DNA from: Pleurotus djamor
Lineage: Eukaryota > Basidiomycota > Agaricomycetes > Agaricales > Pleurotaceae
DNA length: 25,792 nt
Assembly: GCA_029747585.1 (NCBI GenBank)
Contig: JAPEVF010000657.1
Coordinates: forward strand, 1-25,792
Direction of reading: 5' to 3'
Shown: positions 11,177 to 19,200 of the stretch, in pieces
How the letters are laid out: each line of letters opens with the position of its first letter
How positions within the stretch are numbered: the first letter of the stretch is position 1
Notes under the pieces: model-generated
What the model saw: only the letters and a program-made list of their open reading frames with translations
The model's database searches: none
Told to the model about the DNA's origin: nothing
Made by a program: the position numbers and the translations under genes

Positions 11177-11566
11177 ATGGCCATTCTCATCCGCGAAGAA
11201 CCAGCTACGTACGGGGAATACGACCGCAGTCCCCCAAGAAACATGACAGGCATCATTGTCGCAATACTTGTGCCCGTTCTAGGAACAGCAGCCGTAGTTT
11301 TTCTCATACTCCGAATCTGGGCATATGTGGACAGGAAACGGTATGTCAACCAAGATCTCATGGGACGCCATTCTGAATATATTTTGACAAGAGAGGAAGA
11401 GCGTGACAAACGCTCTCGCCATCGTAGAACACCACCGGGAGCGTATGTATCCCACATCAAATTTGCCAAGCCAGAAGACTTAGACGAAGAAGCTGTTGCC
11501 AAGCCTGGAGGCCTAGACGAAGAAGAAGTTTCCAAGCCCGAGCCAGCATACCTTGGGGGAAACTAG
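11177..11566 (+). CDS. Small single-pass membrane protein encoded after pol, copy A
   Basis: A 129-residue frame starting at GCCATGG, a good eukaryotic start context, 73 bases after the pol stop. Residues 1-24 are short and acidic with one N-x-T sequon (Asn22-Met-Thr). Residues about 25-47 are a strongly hydrophobic segment rich in Ile, Val, Leu, Ala and Gly. The following stretch is very basic (Arg, Lys), so the positive-inside rule predicts N-terminus out, C-terminus in the cytoplasm. The tail ends with two tandem 11-residue units (x-Lys-Pro-x-x-Leu-Asp-Glu-Glu-x-Val). There is no cleavable signal peptide. The position, after integrase and before the LTR, is where errantiviruses and retroviruses carry env, but there is no fusion peptide, cysteine-rich ectodomain or similarity that would justify that name. 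Function unknown. Copy B has the same protein with only a few changes. Confidence 0.75.
   Translation: MAILIREEPATYGEYDRSPPRNMTGIIVAILVPVLGTAAVVFLILRIWAYVDRKRYVNQDLMGRHSEYILTREEERDKRSRHRRTPPGAYVSHIKFAKPEDLDEEAVAKPGGLDEEEVSKPEPAYLGGN
11465..11530 (+). repeat. Two tandem 33-bp coding units in the membrane-protein tail, copy A
   Basis: Units 11465-11497 and 11498-11530 encode AKPEDLDEEAV and AKPGGLDEEEV; a third partial unit begins SKPEPA. The repeat keeps the frame and is also present in copy B at 24792-24857. Confidence 0.8.
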
Positions 11567-11804
11567 GGTGGGAAGGTGCAAAGCGGCCATCACGTCTTTG
11601 ATTTTTAACGTAACTGTTGTGTCACCACTTCCTGCTATAATGGGCATTCGCTTCTTGGGTCCAAATAAAAAGAGACGTACCAACTAGTGAGATCGCCCAA
11701 CACCAGCACCCCGCTCAAATGCAGAAGGTTAACCAGGTTTGAGTGCTTCTCCCTAGCGTAGCTAAAAAAGCTGACACTCTGAGAAGATCCCAACAGACGA
11801 GGAA
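11567..11804 (+). other. Spacer between the two small ORFs, copy A
   Basis: The spacer holds no ORF of its own. It contains an AATAAA at 11664-11669, about 100 bases after the membrane-protein stop, and a TATAA at 11636-11640. Just before the next ATG lies a possible 60-base intron (11737-11796): AG followed by GTTTGAG, a CTGAC branch-like motif at 11771-11775, and CAG at the end. In copy B the donor reads GTTGAGT because one T is lost. All of these are motif-level observations only. Confidence 0.4.
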
Positions 11805-12197
11805 ATGGACTTGTGGAAAGCCATTAACCCGGCACAGTGCTCCCTCGCCCTTATCAAAAGTCCGATCATGCCGAACACCGCGGCCCAGGGCGAACAATAC
11901 ACGGCATATTTCATCGAACCTATGCCGCCTGTTCTCCAGCTAAACCGCTCAGTCCTAGTCAAAGTTCAGTACTTGGGACTAGGGTACGTCAAGGACATTG
12001 TTGCACATAGGGGCCCCTATGTTTGTATTACCATCAAGTTCTTTGGTATTGCGGACTACGAAGCATACCCAGAAGACGATCAAATCCGGGAATTCTGGAT
12101 GTTGGGACATCAAATGGTGATGTCAGCGGCGGAAGATGAGAGACAGGACATGGCCTTTATAGGTAACCCAGGCTTTCGCGTATCAATGCTGGCATAG
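11805..12197 (+). CDS. Small protein of unknown function, last ORF before the LTR, copy A
   Basis: A 130-residue frame with no cysteine-rich, membrane or nucleic-acid-binding signature I can recognise. The N-terminal half alternates hydrophobic and polar residues in a way that suggests beta strands; an acidic patch (YPEDDQ) follows, and the C-terminus is Met- and Ala-rich. Copy B differs at two residues (Lys5 to Arg, and a His to Arg in the last third). The ATG follows GAGGAA, giving A at -3. Retention of an intact frame in both copies, one of which is broken in gag and pol, fits recent common origin rather than proven function. It might be an accessory factor of the element or a captured host fragment. 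Confidence 0.6.
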   Translation: MDLWKAINPAQCSLALIKSPIMPNTAAQGEQYTAYFIEPMPPVLQLNRSVLVKVQYLGLGYVKDIVAHRGPYVCITIKFFGIADYEAYPEDDQIREFWMLGHQMVMSAAEDERQDMAFIGNPGFRVSMLA

Positions 12198-12230
12198 TTG
12201 TTGTATTTGTCCCTGCTAAAATGCACGATT

Positions 12231-12241
12231 GGAAAGAAAGA
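12231..12241 (+). promoter_or_regulatory. Candidate polypurine tract, copy A
   Basis: GGAAAGAAAGA is the longest pure-purine run between the last ORF and the LTR promoter. A polypurine tract normally sits directly 5' of the 3' LTR and primes plus-strand DNA synthesis. If this is it, the LTR starts near 12242-12244 rather than 12462. The same tract occurs at 25556-25566. Confidence 0.35.
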
Positions 12242-12247
12242 CATGCC

Positions 12248-12267
12248 TTCAACTGAGGACAGTTGAA
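12248..12267 (+). repeat. Perfect 8-bp inverted repeat with 4-base loop
   Basis: TTCAACTG, loop AGGA, CAGTTGAA. It would form a stable small hairpin in RNA. The identical structure is at 25573-25592. It follows the candidate polypurine tract by six bases. Confidence 0.6.
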
Positions 12268-12450
12268 ATTTGTCTGCTGGGCGGATGTCATGAGTACAAT
12301 GTGAAAGCATAGGAACTCATGGAAATTTAGTAGTCTGTCTAACCCTTACTTTACCCCTCTCAGGAGTCAACCCCTAGGTGCATTCTCAGCTAAGAACATC
12401 TTACAAAGCAGGAATTGCATAATATTCCACAACAATCACAACATCAAAGA

Positions 12451-12457
12451 TGAGTCA
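12451..12457 (+). promoter_or_regulatory. TGAGTCA (AP-1/Gcn4-type) site 1
   Basis: An exact TGAGTCA heptamer upstream of the TATA box. Fungal Gcn4/Cpc1-type bZIP factors bind this sequence. Its copy B counterpart is at 25776-25782. Confidence 0.4.
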
Positions 12458-12556
12458 GGATTGTACAATATCGCACAATGATTATGACATCATGGATTAC
12501 TCATCAAGTACTCTGGTTAGGTGAATTGCTCATTATAGAGCGATATAGAGTCATGC

Positions 12557-12588
12557 TGAGTCATCCAATAGTGTAGAAAGTATATAAG
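12557..12588 (+). promoter_or_regulatory. LTR core promoter: TGAGTCA site 2, CCAAT and TATA box
   Basis: Within 32 bases lie a second exact TGAGTCA (12557-12563), CCAAT (12565-12569) and TATATAAG (12581-12588). Transcription would be expected to start some tens of bases downstream, near 12610-12640, giving a leader of roughly 600 bases before the gag ATG at 13220. Confidence 0.6.
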
Positions 12589-12877
12589 CAAAATCCTGTG
12601 TAAATTAGAGAAGATATCTACTTTGATTTTTGTCTGTGAACTATCATCTTGCACACCTCAATCCACACCTGTTATTTCTGAATTCTTGAGCTTGTCCTCT
12701 GTCAAGAGATAATTGAACGCCTGTTCTGAACATTACTGCCTAGGAGAATCCACCGTGCGATTGCTCTAGCTGTAATTGAGTTAGAAAGTCTGTTCAAGTT
12801 ACTCTCTGAATTGGAACTTGAGATTCAAGTTGTAAAGTTGTGAGAAGAGACTTGTCTGAGATACCTACATACAAGAG

Positions 12878-13078
12878 TCATACCAATAACCCATACCAAA
12901 CCCACCAGCTCACCATCCTCCCTTAAGAAACCCCCTCAACACTCCCAACAACCCTTCTCCAATCCAACCTCCCAACCTTTCTCTTTTCTCTCCTCCCCAA
13001 CTCTTTCTACCCACATAAAACCTAAAGTAAAACCCCAAAACATTCTCCCTCTCCCTCTTTCTCTCTCTCTCCTCAATA
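12878..13078 (+). other. Almost G-free C/T/A-rich leader tract
   Basis: Only three G residues (12908, 12927, 13027) occur in about 200 bases on the + strand, with CT repeats near 13050-13072. A G-free RNA cannot form much stable structure, which would suit a long translated leader. It is the downstream part of the LTR block or the leader next to it. Confidence 0.7.
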
Positions 13079-13207
13079 GTAGACCAATTCTACCCCAACG
13101 AACCACCAGGAACCTCCTGTGCTAGATCCTAGTTTCCGGACGACCTGGGCTTTTCAGAAAGCGTACGATAAGATTGGTGACCACCGCAGGACAACTTTTG
13201 GTCTACT
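13078..13207 (+). repeat. 10-bp inverted repeat bracketing the PBS
   Basis: AGTAGACCAA at 13078-13087 is the exact reverse complement of TTGGTCTACT at 13198-13207, enclosing the PBS. The first arm can also pair locally (GTAGA 13079-13083 with TCTAC 13089-13093). The second arm is also present in copy A at 31-40. Confidence 0.5.
13175..13190 (+). promoter_or_regulatory. tRNA primer-binding site (PBS), copy B
   Basis: Identical to the site at 8-23 and in the same place, 30 bases ahead of the gag ATG. It marks the right edge of the shared LTR block. Confidence 0.72.
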
Positions 13208-13219
13208 TTTTGTCAGTTC

Positions 13220-16200
13220 ATGACTAACCTCTCTCATAATTCTGACGACTCATCGACAAATACTCCGACTGACTCTCGTCAAGCAGGTACTTCATCACAA
13301 CCCCAACAATCAAATACGCCGGAGCGCGATCCACTTCCACATATCTCAAGAAACCCCTCAAAGGCTAGAGCTATGGACCCAGACAACTCAGGAAGGTTCT
13401 TCACTCCTCGCTCTCCGTATCTCATGCCTGAGCTCGGGGAGAAAGGAGCTCCCCCTAAGTTTACTGGGGACTACGATAAAGTCAAGTCATTTATCAAGAA
13501 GTTTAATAAGCTCTGTGACGCATATAACCTCACAGACGATAAGGAAAAATGTGAAAAGGTCTTAGATTATTGCAACTCTAAGGCTGGTCGAACCATTGAA
13601 GGACTCCCTGGTTATGAGAAAGCAGACTGGAAGAAACTCGAAGAAGATATATTACGTTACTTCGACGCTGCCCTCAAGGACACCCGCTACATTCGAGGGC
13701 ATCTTGATGCTCTGGTAAAGAAGTGGAGAAAACAGTCTATAAAGAATCTCACTCAGTGGAAACAGTATGAACGGGAATTCTTCACCATTGCAGGCTGGCT
13801 GAAGCGCAAGAAGCGGATCACAGCGGACGAAGAGGCCCAGTATTTCTGGATTGGACTCAATAACTCCCTGCGAGAAAAGATCGAGCTGCGAATAATGGCT
13901 CGACATCCCAACTTGACGCCAAAGACACTCTTCCCTATGGAGACCGTTAGTGAAGTGGCCGGCCAGCTTTTCGAGCGAGACCGTTGGGACTACGCCCTAG
14001 CTAATCGAGATGAACTTCCTGAATTTTTCTCTGCCCAAGACAGCTCAAGCTCGTCTGAGCCCGAATCCTCCGATTCTGATACCACTCGACGTAAGAAGAA
14101 ACGAAAGGCTCGTAAGCCCCTCAAGAAGAAGAAACGTACTGTAACATTTCGCGAACCCGAATCAGAGTCTGAGTCTGATTCGGACGACGAGAAACCATTC
14201 AGGCGCACAAGTTCAGCTGGACAATCTCTTCCCAAGGCTAGCAGTTCAGGCAGCCCTCGGGAAACTGACAGCAAGACTACTGACGACGTTGAAGGTTTAA
14301 TCAAACAGTTAGGTCGATTAAGCATTTCCGACCCAGACTACCATGCCCTCCGGTACCGGATTACTCGTCTAGATCCGCAGGCTGCAGATATCGTTGCAGC
14401 ACTATGGGAGCAGGCTAAAGGAGAGCAGAAAAGGAAGGCTTCAAGTAGCCCAATCCAAGGCTCAACTCAGACGGGACCTCGAATGACACTACCCCCCAGA
14501 TCCAAGGCACCAGATCAAGGACGATGCTTCGGGTGCGGGGAACCAGATCACTCCATTCGATATTGCAGTGAGATTACAAACTTATTACAACAGGGAACTC
14601 TCAAGCGAGACATGTCAGGAAAGCTTGTATGGGCCGACGGAAGCCACATTCGAATTAACCGTGAAGCTGGGGAATATATTTTACAGGCGGTACAACGGGC
14701 TCAGAATACCTTCTCTCAACCCTCCCTGAATGCCAACTTCATCAGTTTTGATATTGACGAATTAGACTTCCCCTCAGAAGAGGAGAGTGACGAAGATGAG
14801 CCCCATAAGTTCCGTTCGTTTGAGTTGTACATAGATTCCATGTCGGAATCCGACCTTGAATATCCAGAAGATGAGGCTGAGGTCTTCGCGGCCGAACGAA
14901 CAGTCAAGCGATCGACTATGTCACGCGAAGAGGTGATGGACGCTTTCAAGAAACGCCCCGAAGTTGAGCTTCCAGCTGGGCGACCAAGATACCCTAACAC
15001 AGAACGCAGTGTCCCTAAGGCAGTTAAAGATAGTACTCAAGAATCACAGAAGAATCGATCGAACGCACCGCCGAAGTTGGTTCCATACGATGCGCGAGCA
15101 CCGCTCAACATGACACCTGGAGATATTGAGATGAGAGACGAATCGACTCGTTCTGTTAAGGTGGGACCACCTACCTCAAAGAAGCCGACGTCGCGGTCAT
15201 CTCCTCCAAAAGCACCTAATCCCCTGGAGCCTAAGTCCAGCCCCCCACCGAGACCCCGATTCCAGCCTCGCCAGTCCGAGCTGACAAGTCAGATGGACGA
15301 AGGAAAGATATTAGGTCGGCTCTTGGAGACGCCTGTTCAATTGACGATGAAAGAGGCATTGGGAACGTCCCGAGGAATGAGTGACGCCCTGATGGAACTA
15401 CTGAAGAGGAAGCTCACCAAGCCGACAGACGAAAACTCCCAACCAAATAAGACCTACTATGTCGACGGACTCCATCTGGGGTTGAAGGACATCGACATCG
15501 AGCATGGTCCGCTGATACGTATTCCGGTTTCATATAAAGGACACCATATTGAAGCTATAATCGATTCAGGCTCTCAACTAAACGTAATGAAAAAGGAGAT
15601 ATACGACACTTACATTAACTGGCCAGTAGAAGCGGGACCAAAGGTAGTGATGAATGACGCTAACGGAGGGCAAGGAACGCTCGAGGGAATTGTTCGCCAT
15701 GTTCCCTTGACTTGCGGCAGCCTGACTACGCACGCTAACATCTTCCTCGGGGTGGATGTACCCTTCCAACTACTGCTCGGCCGTCCTTGGCAGCGAGCTA
15801 ACCGCGTGTCAATCGAAGAACGAAACGAGGGAACCTATCTAGTATTCAGACCGTCAGAGAATCGACGACTTGAATTGAAAGTCTTGGAAGCAAGCGGCAA
15901 GAATACTGCCCAACAGGAAAGCGTCTTCTATCAGGAGGCATCTTCTAAGAATCGTAATAAGACCACATACATGTTTACAGTGAGCCCCGAGATGGCGGAT
16001 TACTCGTCGCTCCTCCGTTTACCAGTGACGTGTGGTAGAGTGCCTCTCGACGCCATTGTAGACACAGGATCACAAGTCAACCTCATGAGTGAGGAGATGA
16101 GGAGCAAACTTGGGCTCGAGACAGCATTAGCGAGCTCGACACTCACCGTTCAAGGTTCCAATGGAAAAAGCACACGCCTCGAGCGCATAGTTCGACATTT

Positions 16201-19200
16201 GCGGCTCCAGTGCAGTGGGATAGATACCTTAGCAAACGTTTTCGTCTCTGAGAGCACTCCATATGATCTGATTCTGGGACGACCGTGGCAACGAATGAAC
16301 AGGGTCTCAATGAAGGAAACCCAGGAAGGTACACACTTGGTCATCGCTGCGAACCCAGAAAACCTAGTTTATCCCCAACCACTCCCAGAATCGGTGTGCG
16401 CTGAATTCGGAACGGCGCCGCAAGATCCGAGCAAGGCAAGTGGAGTAGTAGCGTGTCTAATCACTTCTAGTGCTGAGGCTAGGCAAGTAGACGCGGTTGA
16501 TGGTGCGACAGAGACACGGCAACAAGAGATGGGGAAACAGACTGATACGGAGATCGGTTCGGCTTCCGTTCTATCTCCCAACTCGATCGCGAGCGCTAGG
16601 ACGAGCGCTCAGAGATCAGAAAGAGAAGACGCGTCACCCCATATCTTCCCCACTCTCTCTGCTGCGATAGATTATTTCCTACACGACACAGAACGCGTAA
16701 AAATATGGCACGCAATAGAATCCAAACTACAAGAGCTTATGTATAAGTCAGTGGAGGATCAGGAAGACGAACTCTGGTCTTACTTATGGTCTTCTACCTC
16801 ACAAGAACGCGACAAAATTGTCCGATATCTTCAACCTCCCGGGTTTCAGCTTATTCCACCCACTCTTCTGGCGACTACTGCCTTGGCGACATCACCAGAC
16901 ATCAGGAGGATTATCACCGCTTCACCAGAAGTGCGAGAACTTAAACAATTACCCACATTCCTCCCCATTCTCATCCAGCTCTTGGCATGTCCAGACCGAC
17001 GGATCGCCCTACGCGTCCCACATACTCTCAACGACATAGCAAATAACCGATTTGTGCGCGACTTCATATTATCCGAAGCTCGAGCCCTTCCAGTGGCAAC
17101 CTATCGTCTTTACAGAACTAAGGATAGCAAGGTGGTGAAGAGACAGATGGAAGGGAACACCCGAGGGATAACTAGGGACTCTCCGGTGAGTTTCCTAGAG
17201 ATTTCAGGCGCAAAAACTCAGAGCTTAGAAGGGTTTCAAGCAGATGACGCGTCACGTTCACCCATACCATTCCCCTCGGACGTGGCCACATCTCCACCCG
17301 ATATCGCAGCCCAGACACACCCTCGTCACCCTAACTACACGGTCTACACCTCCCTGCCTCCCCCTTTTGGACGGGGAGACACATGTTCGGCTGAATACGA
17401 GCTCGCGTACGTCTCGGCAAACATAGCCGATCGTATACCTCTAGAAACAATACGTACCCATGCCTCAGAGTCCAAAACGACGTCTGGAAAATCTGTACAC
17501 CCTTCCCTCTTATCCACCATCTCTCCGCCTCAGCCGAACGCTATAAATCCTGAGGATGGACGACTCGAAGAAAGCAGGAAACATCCTACCCATATAGAAG
17601 CCGATAGACCAGCACTCTCAGCAAGCTCTTTTACCCAACCCCCAACCTCAAATTCTACTACAATGTCAGCTATTCCCTCGTACACCAATCCCCTAGAAGT
17701 TAGATCGGTTCGAGCGTTAGCCGACTTCGCAGCTGAACACTCCATTTACCCTCCACCCAACGACAATCCTATTCCCCCGGCAAGGCTAGTCCCTGGCTAT
17801 GGCCTTTTCGCTAGGCATGACTTACAAGCTCTCGCTCTGGAAGCTATCCACTCGGCTAGACTCCGTGGCGACTGGCCGGATCATGGTCAGTTATTGTCTA
17901 TGCTCAACGGGCCTGATACTCGTCTCGTCCAACGGCACACGTACGGAGAATTTACTGCGTATGTCTTTCTGACTCGAGGAGCAAGGATGGTGATCCAAGA
18001 CGCCCAAGAAGATGCGCCACCTCCTGTCCTCGATGGGGTTGCCTTAACCATTTTCGTTGAGAACAACCCTCCAGAAGGGCATACTGCGCTGGTGGTCGTT
18101 GACCGAGAAGACCATCCTCCCATACTCCACACAGTAGGAGGGCCAGAAGAGACAGCCCAGCACCCTCGATTCCACGGAGCAACTCCTCCGCGCGCTGTCC
18201 AAGGTACTCATCAGGGAGCGACACGTGCTTCCACTCGAACGACCACGGGTCGAGAAGCTGTGAGAGGTCGAGGACGAGGACGGGGAGCCGGAGGAGTACC
18301 CAGAGGACGCAATCAACCCCTTCGGAGGTGGGTTTTAGACATAGAATCTCCACTGAAATTGCCTTCTAATCTGGAGATTCAAATTATTAGCTCTTCGACT
18401 CAGAATAACCGGCCAGCGAGAGGAGGCCGGGCAGATGGACCTCCCCCTCCGTACTCGCTGCGTAGCGGGAATGCACGTCGAGCCACTCCATTCCCAAACC
18501 GTACAACAACTACCCCTTCCATACCCCTTCGACCCCATCGACCTCCTCCTGGACCAGTTCGGCGACCGGATACGCCCAGGCCAATGGTGATCGAAGGGGA
18601 ACCGCGTGTCTCCTTCAACGGACCACCGGTAATAATTCCCCCTGGGCTAGGAAAGAAAATGGATAAACCTACTACATCGGGAACCGCGACGACCGCCTTG
18701 TCTGAGGGACAAGACACCCTCCCTAGCGACGGAAAGACTTACAAGGCAGAAACGACAGGCGAATCATCTCTGCTTCAAGGTCTGGACATAAGTGCCTTAT
18801 TCAGAGGAGCTACGGCCGTAAACAGACAAAGTACCGACATTCCTACGCTCACCTTGGGTTCACCGACGTGGTCTACTGTATCGACTCAGGACGAGGGTAG
18901 CGTAGCGGAATCACCCGTCTTACCCACGTCGAATGCAAGCCTTCGCATCCCAGGAATTGGCGGAGAAAGCGAAGAAAGGATGGAAGGAACCGTAGTGCGA
19001 GATGAGGGAGATGTGATTACCGTGAGCTTCCCAGTGAACCCCGACACGGAGCGATACATCGAAGCGGCAAATCGCCAGATGGCGCGACTCGGGCGTATGT
19101 TCGTTCCAGATGAACCAGCTCCCAGCCCCGACACAAGCTCTTCTCCGTCGTCAATACCCGACCTCATCTCTATATCATCGTCCTCAGAGGACTCATCAGA

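Larger units (their letters stand above)
1..13174 (+). mobile_element. Ty3/gypsy-type LTR retrotransposon, copy A (degenerate), internal region plus downstream LTR
   Basis: The left copy runs from just before its primer-binding site through gag, protease, unassigned region, pol and two small ORFs into the LTR block it shares with copy B. Its 5' LTR lies outside the window. Seen damage: nonsense codons at 422-424 and 4394-4396, a one-base frame difference near 7635 in the pol leader, and a 158-bp deletion at 9266/9267 relative to copy B. The small ORFs after pol are intact. Classification follows from the domain order RT - RNase H - integrase and the GPY/F motif. No chromodomain is visible after the integrase. 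Confidence 0.93.
12462..13174 (+). repeat. Long terminal repeat shared by the two copies (edges approximate)
   Basis: The block lies between the last ORF of copy A and the PBS of copy B and carries promoter motifs, as an LTR must. The right edge is fixed to within a few bases by the PBS at 13175. The left edge is uncertain: 12462 is the TGTACA nearest the window-end equivalent, but the purine tract at 12231-12241 would put it near 12242. I do not see clean TG...CA termini at the right edge. Only one full copy is in the window, so the edges cannot be set by comparing LTRs. There is no coding frame here. Confidence 0.55.

Noticed and set aside
11429..11446. PPGAY in the membrane-protein tail as a late-domain motif
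   Set aside because: PPxY requires one residue between the prolines and the tyrosine; here there are two.
11086..11535. 149-residue open frame on the minus strand, and many other minus-strand frames
   Set aside because: They lie antisense to clear coding regions, show no domain, and recur in both copies only because the DNA is the same.
12462..12873. A short 412-bp LTR with TGTA...TACA-like ends
   Set aside because: The ends look good, but the PBS is 300 bases further on; a PBS should lie within a few bases of the LTR end.
12302..13156. LTR edges TGAAAGC...GCTTTTCA suggested by imperfect inverted ends
   Set aside because: The match needs a gap and leaves 18 bases before the PBS; not enough to set the edges.
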